Assembly: GCA_045606685.1 (NCBI GenBank)
Contig: JAZUSJ010000081.1
Location: 10,869 to 74,868, forward strand
Direction: 5' to 3'
From: SVQP01 sp045606685
GTDB lineage: Bacteria; Bacillota; Clostridia; Oscillospirales; CAG-272
Length of the DNA stretch: 64,000 bases
Below, one piece after another: positions 1 through 7,340 of the stretch. A model generated the notes under the pieces. That model had not been told where the DNA came from, made no database searches, and saw only the letters and a program-made list of their open reading frames with translations. The stretch's first letter is position 1. Each line of letters opens with the position of its first letter. The position numbers and the translations under genes are program-made.

Positions 1-99
1 GATACGGAACAACCGGTCGGCTGTAAGGCATATGCAGCCCCCATTGTTGCATTGATTGCATTTTTCGGAGCTGCATACGTGATAAAGAAAAGGGGCTGA
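1..99 (+). CDS. C-terminal end of a secreted, membrane-anchored surface protein (partial)
   Basis: The window opens inside a reading frame that runs to a TGA at 97-99. The visible residues are a Gly-Cys pair, an Ala-Pro-containing hydrophobic stretch of about 18 residues and a basic Lys-Lys-Arg end. The same arrangement ends the next two genes, so this is very likely a third tandem paralogue whose body lies upstream of the window. Nothing can be said about its function. No terminator hairpin is evident after it. Confidence 0.75.
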   Translation, partial: DTEQPVGCKAYAAPIVALIAFFGAAYVIKKRG

Positions 100-191
100 T
101 TTACCGTCAAATGACTCATTCATCTCAGTATGTTTGGATTAATTTGTCTATGTTGTCGTTATATTAGTCGCGATTTTGTGCAATATCTCCA

Positions 192-220
192 TTTACAGGC
201 GAGCGACTTGGTGATATAAT
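192..220 (+). promoter_or_regulatory. Housekeeping sigma promoter of the first complete surface gene
   Basis: TTTACA at 192-197 and TATAAT at 215-220 are separated by 17 bp, and a TG one base before the -10 makes it an extended -10 promoter. The same hexamers, spacing and TG recur at 1903-1931, together with a similar block just upstream of the -35. Confidence 0.8.
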
Positions 221-257
221 ATTCATGTCAATAAATTCTAAGAAAAGGAGAAAAATC

Positions 258-1817
258 ATGAAGAAATTTTTGACAGTTTTGCTGGCAATGAGCATGGTAA
301 TTGCTTCCATGACATTACTGGCAGTACCCGCAAGTGCGGACATCGTTGAAGGTGACTGGGTAACCTCCAGAGCCGGAGACGCATATGAGGAGGACGTAAC
401 GGATTATACTCCCGCAGCAGGCTATAAGTATACCCCCGACGGCTTCCAGACCATTGCTCCTGATTTTACCAACTGTAACCCCTACGTACAGGCGCATACC
501 AGAATTGCTTATAATCTGAAGGCTCCCAATGCTGATGAAAACGGCAATGCGCTTTCCGTTAAGTTTACCGTTCAGGATTTCGCATACGGCGGTGAATACA
601 ACAACAAAGACGAATGGATTGCAATCACTCTCAACAGCGATCCTGTCGTAACCCAGGGTAATCCTAAGTACGGCTCCGGTCTGTGCATCCTGATCCGCGG
701 TGCCGGCAACGGTGCTGCCACCGGACAGCCTCACTATTCCGATAAGGAAAATAACCAGTTCCAGCTTTTCACGCAGGGACAAATCAGCCCCACGCTCAAT
801 GATAAGGAACAGGAAGAATATTACTTCTCAATCAAGCATGACGGTACAAAGTATGTGATGAATCTGTGCGGCGTTGAATTCAGCGATCCGGATGGTAACC
901 TTGACAGAATTTTAGACGAACAGTGCGCAGAAGGTGCATATCTCGGCATTACTCTGATGACCACCGAGATCGAAACACCCGCTTCCTTTATTATCACCGA
1001 ATTCCAGGGCCAGGTTCCTTTCGGTGAAGACACAGCAGAGCCTGAAACCAACGTTAAGTCGTTTGCAGAGATCGCGGATTCTTCTACCGTAGCTGCAGGT
1101 CAACCTGCTGTTATCTGGGACGGCAAGGGCGAGTTCTACGATAAGATCTCCATTTCCAATGCCGACTATACCGTACAGGGAAACGGTATTGTATCTCTGA
1201 AGGCAACCAGCGCCACTCCTTACATCAGCTTTAACATCAAGAATGATATTTCTTACGAAGCATCCGATTTCCCGATCATCGTTGCATTGACCAAGAATTG
1301 CGCTGCATTTGACGGTCAGATGTACTACTATTCCGGCAGAACTCTGGGCGCAAACGCAGATTGCCTGATGGACATCATCTACGACGAATATGATTTCGGT
1401 GAAGGTTGGGGTATGTCTGTTTTGGATCTGAATGAGGATCCCGAATGGGAAGGCAGAATGAACGGTATGAGACTTGACTTCCTTGAAGTTGATTACACCG
1501 ATGAAGAATCTGCAAGCTTTGATGTTGCTTATTTCGCTGCATTCCGTACTGAAGAGGAAGCAGTAGAGTATGCTAAGAGCTATCTGATCGCTTTGCTTGG
1601 CAAGCTGCCTGAAACGACTGAAAAGCCCACCGAAGAGCCTACAACCGAAGCTCCTACGACTGAGGAAAAGACAAATGCTCCCACTGAGGAGACTCCCTCT
1701 GATGAGGTTACTACCGGTGCTGATGAAAACACAGGCTGCAAGGCATTTGCCGCAGCTCCCGTGGTAGCACTGATTGCAGTTCTGAGCGTTGCATTTGTTG
1801 CAAAGAAGAAGGACTGA
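258..1817 (+). CDS. Secreted surface protein with C-terminal Gly-Cys membrane anchor, paralogue 1
   Basis: The start is the ATG at 258, seven bases after AAGGAG; an earlier in-frame ATG at 225 lacks a ribosome site. The 519-residue product has a signal peptide (Lys-Lys, hydrophobic core, VPASA cleavage site after residue 27). A large, probably beta-rich body without a recognised enzyme motif follows, then a Thr/Glu/Pro linker, and finally Gly-Cys, a hydrophobic helix and a basic tail. It is similar along its length to the next gene: both have an IVEGDW start, an LIRGAG segment, a VPFGED segment and a LLGKLPETTEK segment before the linker. Surface exposure is inferred from this layout. A ligand-binding or adhesive role is possible, but no function is recognised. 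Confidence 0.85.
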   Translation: MKKFLTVLLAMSMVIASMTLLAVPASADIVEGDWVTSRAGDAYEEDVTDYTPAAGYKYTPDGFQTIAPDFTNCNPYVQAHTRIAYNLKAPNADENGNALSVKFTVQDFAYGGEYNNKDEWIAITLNSDPVVTQGNPKYGSGLCILIRGAGNGAATGQPHYSDKENNQFQLFTQGQISPTLNDKEQEEYYFSIKHDGTKYVMNLCGVEFSDPDGNLDRILDEQCAEGAYLGITLMTTEIETPASFIITEFQGQVPFGEDTAEPETNVKSFAEIADSSTVAAGQPAVIWDGKGEFYDKISISNADYTVQGNGIVSLKATSATPYISFNIKNDISYEASDFPIIVALTKNCAAFDGQMYYYSGRTLGANADCLMDIIYDEYDFGEGWGMSVLDLNEDPEWEGRMNGMRLDFLEVDYTDEESASFDVAYFAAFRTEEEAVEYAKSYLIALLGKLPETTEKPTEEPTTEAPTTEEKTNAPTEETPSDEVTTGADENTGCKAFAAAPVVALIAVLSVAFVAKKKD

Positions 1818-1829
1818 CATGAAATTTCC

Positions 1830-1865
1830 AATGGCTGACGCTGTGCGTCAGCCATTGTTATTTTT
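1830..1865 (+). terminator. Rho-independent terminator after surface paralogue 1
   Basis: Twelve-base perfect arms (AATGGCTGACGC and its complement) with a three-base loop are followed by GTTATTTTT. Confidence 0.85.
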
Positions 1866-1902
1866 GCACGAAACATATGCACAAATTTGTGAAATGTCAC
1901 CA

Positions 1903-1931
1903 TTTACATTAAAAGGGATAAGTGATATAAT
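1903..1931 (+). promoter_or_regulatory. Housekeeping sigma promoter of surface paralogue 2
   Basis: TTTACA at 1903-1908, a 17-bp spacer, and TATAAT at 1926-1931 with an extended -10 TG at 1923-1924. It matches the promoter at 192-220, and the bases just upstream of the -35 are also similar. Confidence 0.85.
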
Positions 1932-1963
1932 ATATGTAATAATTCCAAAAAAGGAGAAATTTT

Positions 1964-3505
1964 ATGAAAAAATTGATTTCAATCACCTTGACTGTTGTCA
2001 TGCTGCTTTCTCTGGCATCTGTGATGATGATTCACGGTTCAGCAATTGTTGAAGGTGACTGGACCGTTTCCCGAGCAGCAGATGACTATCAGGATCCGGA
2101 CAGCTACAGACCTTATTGCGGCTATCGATATGATTTGAACAAGGGCCTTGTTTTGGTTTCTGCGGACTATACCAATAACACCCCTTATACACACGTTCAT
2201 ACCAAGTCGACCTATAGTCTGAAGGATAACAACGCAGCAGGAAACGGAAAATCCATATCTTTGGAATTTACCGTGACCGATTTTGCATACCAGGGAAGTG
2301 ATCACTGGGTTGGTATTTCGCTTCACAGCCGGGAAATCTTCGCTCCCGGTCAGAAGGGCTATGGCGAGGGTGTATCCGTGCTGATCCGCGGTGCAGGCGA
2401 AGGTGCGGCTATTGCGCAGTTCCACTATCTCAACGACGACAGAGGATATACGCTGTTCAGCCAGCAGCAAATCACTATCCCGGTCAACGAGCAGGGACAG
2501 GAAACCTACACCTTTGAGGTAGAATATACCGGTACGGGCTATGCATTTTATCTGTGCGGAACCAAGTTTGAGGACGTTACGAAATTGGCGGACGAAACGC
2601 TCGATACCTATTGCGCAGACGGTGCGTACGTAGGCCTTTCTTTCTATTCCACCGAGTCAGGAACTCCCATTGAAGCGTATATCAGCAAGTTCCAGGGCGA
2701 AGTACCCTTTGGCGAGGATAGCATGGAAGCTGAGGAAAACCGCAATAACTTTGCTCCCATCATTGATTCTTCGACCGTGCCTGAAGGTCAGCCCGCGCTG
2801 ATCTGGAACTCTGCCATGGAGCAGTTCAATAAGCTGCAGGGCTCGAACATTGACCTTGTTGTAAATGATAACGGTACGATTGGGGCAACAGCTGTAAATC
2901 CTTCGGGTTACTTCATTTTCTCTCCCAAGGTATCTGTTTCTTATGAGGCTGCTGATTTCCCGGTGATCGCAATTCTGACAAGAGCCTGCTATGCGGAATC
3001 CGGCTTGATCTATTATAGCGCAGGTCACAATCTGAGTGCTGCGCCCGATTGCAGCAGTGAGATAGATCTTGCTGAATATAATTTCGGTGAAGATTGGTGC
3101 ATGGGCCTGTTGGATCTGACAGACGATCTTGATTGGCAGGGAAGAGTCAATATGATCCGTATGGATATTCAAAATGTTGACAATACCGACGAGGAAATGA
3201 AGCACTATGATATCGCTTATCTGGCCTGCTTCCGTACGATTGAGGATGCTGAGCAATATGCGAAGGACTATCTGATCGGATTGCTTGGCAAGCTCCCCGA
3301 AACGACCGAGAAGGAAACCGATCCTCCCAAAACAGAAGAAACCGAAACCAAAGCTCCCTCTTCTGACCAGACTGAGGAACAGGGCGGTGAGCAGAGCACG
3401 CAAGAAGAGCAGAAGAGCAAAGGCTGCGGCTCGGTTGTAGCTGCTCCTGCAATCGTTCTGATCGCATCACTTGGCGTTGCGGTTGTCTCTAAAAAGAAGA
3501 AATAA
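1964..3505 (+). CDS. Secreted surface protein with C-terminal Gly-Cys membrane anchor, paralogue 2
   Basis: ATG at 1964 follows AAGGAG. The 513-residue product has a signal peptide ending near residue 27 (HGSA, then IVEGDW). Its body is collinear with paralogue 1, followed by a Thr/Glu/Gln-rich linker and a C-terminus of Gly-Cys-Gly, an Ala/Pro/Val/Ile helix and five Lys-rich residues. The conserved Cys immediately before the final helix is shared with the neighbouring copies. The gene has its own promoter, so the pair is co-regulated rather than strictly one operon. No catalytic motif was recognised. Tandem duplication with divergence is the simplest origin. Confidence 0.85.
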   Translation: MKKLISITLTVVMLLSLASVMMIHGSAIVEGDWTVSRAADDYQDPDSYRPYCGYRYDLNKGLVLVSADYTNNTPYTHVHTKSTYSLKDNNAAGNGKSISLEFTVTDFAYQGSDHWVGISLHSREIFAPGQKGYGEGVSVLIRGAGEGAAIAQFHYLNDDRGYTLFSQQQITIPVNEQGQETYTFEVEYTGTGYAFYLCGTKFEDVTKLADETLDTYCADGAYVGLSFYSTESGTPIEAYISKFQGEVPFGEDSMEAEENRNNFAPIIDSSTVPEGQPALIWNSAMEQFNKLQGSNIDLVVNDNGTIGATAVNPSGYFIFSPKVSVSYEAADFPVIAILTRACYAESGLIYYSAGHNLSAAPDCSSEIDLAEYNFGEDWCMGLLDLTDDLDWQGRVNMIRMDIQNVDNTDEEMKHYDIAYLACFRTIEDAEQYAKDYLIGLLGKLPETTEKETDPPKTEETETKAPSSDQTEEQGGEQSTQEEQKSKGCGSVVAAPAIVLIASLGVAVVSKKKK

Positions 3506-3617
3506 TATATCGTAGAAGGTGCCGATGCAAATGGGTGATGTCCTTATCGGAGAAATAAGATAGGGGTATGGGCGCAGCCCGATGCATTTGTTAAACAAAT
3601 GCGAAACTGGCAATAAA
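3506..3617. other. Gene-free stretch with several small hairpins
   Basis: After the paralogue 2 stop there is no reading frame. Three local foldbacks are visible: a CTATC-type stem around 3543-3565, GGGC-GCA-GCCC at 3570-3580, and GCATTTG-TTAAA-CAAATGC at 3584-3602. An upstream CAAATG near 3529 could pair alternatively with the last stem. This could be a structured 3' UTR or a small RNA; no Rfam family is recognised. Confidence 0.4.
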
Positions 3618-3682
3618 AACAGAAAGAGAGAGTAACACGGTTACAAAATTCCGTGAAGCTCTCTCTCTTTTTCTGCTTTTTT
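3618..3682 (+). terminator. Long imperfect hairpin followed by T-run
   Basis: An AGAAAGAGAGAG left arm plus CACGG pairs with CCGTG plus a CTCTCTCTTTTTCT right arm, and the structure ends in a T6 run. It is longer than an ordinary terminator but has the right geometry to end transcripts from the surface genes. Confidence 0.65.
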
Positions 3683-3855
3683 AGTGATATTCTTTGCTTT
3701 CGCAAAGAGTGATATTGCCCTTGCGGGCAGTGATATTGTTTGGCTACGCCTCACAGTGATATTCTATTCGCCCATAAGCTCGCGGAGCGAATACCACTCG
3801 GCGTAAGCCGAATATCACTGCGTAGCAATATCACTCGCCAAAGGCGAATAGAACT
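3683..3855. repeat. Nested palindromic repeat built from AGTGATATT units and mini-hairpins
   Basis: AGTGATATT occurs at 3683-3691, 3708-3716, 3729-3737 and 3755-3763. Its reverse complement AATATCACT occurs at 3811-3819 and 3827-3835, with degenerate copies at 3790-3798 and 3847-3855. Most spacers are themselves short stem-loops with different stems, for example CTTTG..CAAAG, GCCC..GGGC, CGGC..GCCG and CGCC..GGCG. The centre (3764-3789) pairs ATTCGC with GCGAAT. The whole element can fold back on itself. It is not a CRISPR array, because units are 9 bp, inverted in the second half, and the spacers are hairpins. Confidence 0.85.
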
Positions 3856-3885
3856 GGTGTGATACTCCGATAAGAGTATCACGCC
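3856..3885. repeat. Twelve-bp-arm inverted repeat before the lipoprotein promoter
   Basis: GGTGTGATACTC and GAGTATCACGCC form near-perfect arms around a CGATAA loop. It abuts the palindromic repeat element and ends 17 bp before the -35 of the next gene. It could be the edge of the repeat element, a terminator without a T-run, or an operator. Confidence 0.6.
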
Positions 3886-3902
3886 AATGCCTCGGCGCCT
3901 TC

Positions 3903-3931
3903 TTGACAAATATCATGATTTGTTGTATAAT
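3903..3931 (+). promoter_or_regulatory. Perfect-consensus promoter of the lipoprotein gene
   Basis: TTGACA at 3903-3908 and TATAAT at 3926-3931 are exactly 17 bp apart. The gene's ATG lies 34 bases downstream of the -10. Confidence 0.85.
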
Positions 3932-3964
3932 AATAGAAATACATCCCAAGAAAGGATTTCAGGC

Positions 3965-6016
3965 ATGAACACAAAAAGAATTCTGTCATTTATGGCTCTT
4001 TGTCTTTGCCTTGTTATGACGTTGCAATTTGCAGCATGCACGAATGAAGGCACAGAGCAGGAACAGACTACCGAGGATCAAACAGATACGCAAACACCCG
4101 AGTCGGATACGCAACCGTCAGATACGGGCAACGGCTCCGAAAATACAACCGATGACCAAACCAATCCTCCAAGCACGGAAAACGAGTTGGCTGCAAAGCC
4201 CTCGATCAATTTTGATCAGACCGTGCAGATCAGTCAAAACGGACAGGCGGCAGAGGTTACTGCAGCCGGTGGCCTGAAGTATACTGCTTCCGGCTACAGC
4301 AAGCTTGAAAACAACAGTTTCACCATCCGTACCGGCTTCAAAGTCGAGCTTGGCGATCAGTTTTCCGATGCATTTAACCGTCTGACGCTTTGCTTTGTTT
4401 CAAGTCAGCCGCTCAACTGTACCGTTACCTATACGCAGGATGGAAAGACTGTTGAGGATCTGTTTTATCTGGAGGCAGGAAAGCAGACCTTCTGCGCACT
4501 TATCAAGGGCTATCTTTCCGGCAAGCAAGCCACTCAGCTGAATTCCATTACGTTTGATACTTGCGAAGAAACCGATGCAACGTTTGTTTTGTGCGATGTC
4601 AAGACCGAAATGTATCAAGTATACAGCGATGAAGTCTACTATCTGCAGAACGATTCGTATAAGCTTGGTGTCCGTCTTTCCTGGGGTGGCGGCATCTGCT
4701 ATCTGCAGGATCTGAACAAGAAGATCAACGGTGTAGAAAACCTGATTAACCAGGCCGATACGGGCAGACTTGTCCAGCAGTCCTATTACGGTACACACGG
4801 CAACGGTGAATATGTTGACGGTGATTACAACGGTGTCAGATGGCCGTACAACCCTGTTCAGGGCGGTGACGTACACGGCAATCCCAGCCGTATTATCGAT
4901 ATTGTGGTGGGCAAGCATTCCTTGTATATCAAGGCGCAGCCGCAGGACTGGGGCCATGACGGTGATCTTACCATCAGTTATATGGAAAACCTGTACATTC
5001 TTGAAGAGGATCATATCCGCGTAGATAACCGCTTCGTGGACTTCTCCGGTTGGGAACACAGATACGCAAACCAGGAGCTGCCCGCATTCTATACCCTGAG
5101 CTTCTTTGGTGACTTTACCTATTACGCAGGCTCCAAGCCCTGGCAGGATGAGGAGCTGACTACCAAAAAGAATCTGGAATTCTGGGGTGACGCTGCATAC
5201 CACGATGATTGCACCTTCAAGCTGCGTTACAGCAATACCGAAACATGGTGCGCATGGACCAACAGATATGCAAACTACGGTATCGGCCTGTTCGTTCCCG
5301 GTACGGACGTGTTCCTGGCGGGCAGACATGCTTATAACGGCAGCAAGGACTCGCTCAACGGAGCAACCAACTACGTAGCCCCCTTGTGTACCATGAAGAT
5401 CGTGTCCTATGAGCCGATCGAATACAGCTATATGATGACAACCGGATCGCTCGAGAAGATTCGAAGCGTCTTCAAAGAAAACAAGGATTTCACGACCAAC
5501 GAATCTCTGCATCTGAATTATATCAGCGACAGACTTGAGGACGAGGGCTCGGCTATCAAGATGGATTTGCTTCAGTTTGCTGAAAAGAGCAGCACATTGA
5601 AGCTGACACCTACCAGCAACACTAACGTGGGCTTCAGTGAGGAACAAAAGGCTGCAATGTTGACGATTGCAGCAGCATCTGACCCGCACGTAACCATTGA
5701 TTACACCAAGTCTGATCCCAAGCTCAAGGCAGAGGACTATTCCGTGATCAGGATCACGTATATGATTCCCACCACAAACAGTATGAAATATTACACGGCA
5801 GAGCTGTTCTTGTCAACCGGCACGTCTATGGGCGCCGAGGGCGGTAAGTCTGTTCGTACTGAACTCGTGGCAGACGGTGAATATCATACCGTCGAGGTCA
5901 ATGTTTCCGGTCTTAACTTCTGGAGTGGAAATGTCAACGCAATCCGCTTTGACTACTTTGATGCTTGTGCCGAGGGCGACGTCGTATACGTTCAGGCTAT
6001 CGAGCTTGGCAACTAA
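3965..6016 (+). CDS. Large predicted lipoprotein of unknown function
   Basis: ATG at 3965 follows AAAGGA; the longer in-frame start at 3887 would lie upstream of the promoter and is rejected. The 683-residue product has a lipoprotein signal peptide with a lipobox ending FAAC near residue 23. An acidic Thr/Glu/Asp/Pro linker runs to about residue 75, and a roughly 600-residue extracytoplasmic body follows. The body is rich in Trp, Tyr and Gly, as in carbohydrate-active or binding proteins, but no glycosidase motif was recognised. Its last about 90 residues contain a W-x-G-x-V-N-x-I-R-F-D-like segment resembling the late part of the surface paralogues. It has its own strong promoter and a bidirectional terminator. 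Confidence 0.8.
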   Translation: MNTKRILSFMALCLCLVMTLQFAACTNEGTEQEQTTEDQTDTQTPESDTQPSDTGNGSENTTDDQTNPPSTENELAAKPSINFDQTVQISQNGQAAEVTAAGGLKYTASGYSKLENNSFTIRTGFKVELGDQFSDAFNRLTLCFVSSQPLNCTVTYTQDGKTVEDLFYLEAGKQTFCALIKGYLSGKQATQLNSITFDTCEETDATFVLCDVKTEMYQVYSDEVYYLQNDSYKLGVRLSWGGGICYLQDLNKKINGVENLINQADTGRLVQQSYYGTHGNGEYVDGDYNGVRWPYNPVQGGDVHGNPSRIIDIVVGKHSLYIKAQPQDWGHDGDLTISYMENLYILEEDHIRVDNRFVDFSGWEHRYANQELPAFYTLSFFGDFTYYAGSKPWQDEELTTKKNLEFWGDAAYHDDCTFKLRYSNTETWCAWTNRYANYGIGLFVPGTDVFLAGRHAYNGSKDSLNGATNYVAPLCTMKIVSYEPIEYSYMMTTGSLEKIRSVFKENKDFTTNESLHLNYISDRLEDEGSAIKMDLLQFAEKSSTLKLTPTSNTNVGFSEEQKAAMLTIAAASDPHVTIDYTKSDPKLKAEDYSVIRITYMIPTTNSMKYYTAELFLSTGTSMGAEGGKSVRTELVADGEYHTVEVNVSGLNFWSGNVNAIRFDYFDACAEGDVVYVQAIELGN

Positions 6017-6025
6017 ATAATACAA

Positions 6026-6059
6026 AAACAGGGAGAAAGCCAAGACTTTCTCCCTGTTT
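6026..6059. terminator. Bidirectional terminator between lipoprotein gene and XRE regulator
   Basis: Fourteen-base arms (AAACAGGGAGAAAG and complement) have a six-base loop. A T-run flanks the minus-strand side and a TTT the plus side. It lies between two convergent genes. Confidence 0.8.
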
Positions 6060-6078
6060 GGTTCAATGAAACATCCGA

Positions 6079-7191
6079 CTAAATGATGCAGCGCTTGAGC
6101 TCCATGTGTTCATCTGCGACTTTCATTGCACGGTGAAGACAACTGTCAATCAACTGCTTGCGTGGTGTGATGGTATCTTCATCGCAAAACACGCTGATTC
6201 GGTTATCCAGCAGCATCATTGATTCTCCCATGTGATCGGATTTAAGCGCTTTATAGTATTCTTTGCACAGATAATTCAGCTCAGAATAATGATTCTTTGC
6301 CAAAGCAATTTGATCTGTTTGTGCGTATAATTCGATCAGACCGGTATGCAATAAGAGCTTTTGATATACTTGCTCATATGGTAATGCTTCACCTCCGCTT
6401 AAGAGTGCATCAATGATTCGAAGCATATACTCCATATATGCGATTCGCTGCTGAATTGTTTTATTAGAAAGGGATGCAACGAGGTTGACGTTTTTAATCA
6501 AATAACGTGCCTGATTGGTAAAGCTCTTTTTGCAGTATTCTTCAGCCATATGTGATTCTCCGGCGATTTTTGCAATCTCTGCAGATCTGTAGTAACGGTC
6601 TCCGTATTCGAATGGGAGCTTTTCAAGGATCGATAAAGCGCGGGAAAAATCTCCTGTTCTTGTCAATACAGAGGCAAGCAAATAACGTGCTTGTGCTTGC
6701 ATGTCTGCATCATCGGAGTAATGAATAATGCAGTTTGCAAAACGCTCGCACTCTTTAAGCATAGCCTTTTGATCGGGAAAGTGAGGGAATTGTCCCCAGT
6801 AGAGCTCCGCCATATCCAGCAAATATTTTGCAGCACGTACATGATACGGATGCTCAGAGAAATACTCATACATCATGCGATATCCCTGTTCACCAATATC
6901 AGGCGCAGGCGGCCATTGACAAGGATTCATCGATTCTAAAGCCAGGCATTCGCTCAGAATTTTTTCAAATTCATCATCAAGGTGATCATCGCTGATACCC
7001 AATAACGCATCGGTGCTGACGTGCAATACATGAGCCAACGGTACAATTTGCGAAATATCCGGCATGCCTGTGTCGGTCTCCCATTTTGAGATTGCTTGAT
7101 TGCTGACTCCAATCATTTCAGCCAACTCTTGCTGTGTGAATTGGGAGTTTTTTCGAAATGTTTTCAATCTTTGTCCAAACGTAGTTTTCAT
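6079..7191 (-). CDS. XRE-family regulator with long helical C-terminal region
   Basis: The 370-residue product starts at an ATG preceded by AAGGAGGAG. Residues about 7-60 form a Cro/C1-type helix-turn-helix (FTQQELAEMIGVSNQAISKWE). The remainder is about 300 residues of Leu/Ala/Tyr/Glu-rich helices like tetratricopeptide-type ligand-sensing domains. This architecture occurs in peptide-responsive regulators, but no peptide pheromone gene was found beside it. A paralogue of the same layout lies at 39145-40305. A 12-bp palindrome sits in its upstream region and may be an autoregulatory operator. The target genes are unknown. Confidence 0.8.
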   Translation of the reverse strand: MKTTFGQRLKTFRKNSQFTQQELAEMIGVSNQAISKWETDTGMPDISQIVPLAHVLHVSTDALLGISDDHLDDEFEKILSECLALESMNPCQWPPAPDIGEQGYRMMYEYFSEHPYHVRAAKYLLDMAELYWGQFPHFPDQKAMLKECERFANCIIHYSDDADMQAQARYLLASVLTRTGDFSRALSILEKLPFEYGDRYYRSAEIAKIAGESHMAEEYCKKSFTNQARYLIKNVNLVASLSNKTIQQRIAYMEYMLRIIDALLSGGEALPYEQVYQKLLLHTGLIELYAQTDQIALAKNHYSELNYLCKEYYKALKSDHMGESMMLLDNRISVFCDEDTITPRKQLIDSCLHRAMKVADEHMELKRCII

Positions 7192-7217
7192 AAGCTCCTC
7201 CTTTATTTTGGTAGCTA

Positions 7218-7229
7218 TATGATATCATA
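7218..7229. promoter_or_regulatory. Palindrome TATGATATCATA upstream of the XRE gene
   Basis: A perfect 12-bp palindrome lies 27 bp upstream of the start codon. Its minus-strand half TATGAT could itself serve as a -10. Possible operator; no convincing -35 was found. Confidence 0.4.
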
Positions 7230-7261
7230 CAGAAAGGGAATAGTACATATATAGAAAGAAG

Positions 7262-7324
7262 ATAAAAAAACAATGCTGCGTTGATGCAACGCAGTAAAGT
7301 AAGGCTTCCCGCAAGGAAAGCCTT
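7262..7324 (-). terminator. Two stacked hairpins downstream of ruvB
   Basis: On the minus strand, the AAGGCTT..AAGCCTT hairpin (7301-7324) comes first. The CTGCG-TTGATGCAA-CGCAG hairpin (7276-7294) follows and runs into a T7 stretch. They would end the ruvAB transcript. Confidence 0.75.
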
Positions 7325-7340
7325 TTGTGATACTTTTTGT

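Noticed and set aside
3683..3855. CRISPR-like array
   Set aside because: The unit is only 9 bp, spacers are short hairpins of unequal length, the second half is inverted, and no cas genes are present.
4400..5689. 429-codon minus-strand frame opposite the lipoprotein gene
   Set aside because: Antisense shadow with no start signal; the plus strand has signal peptide, promoter and terminator.
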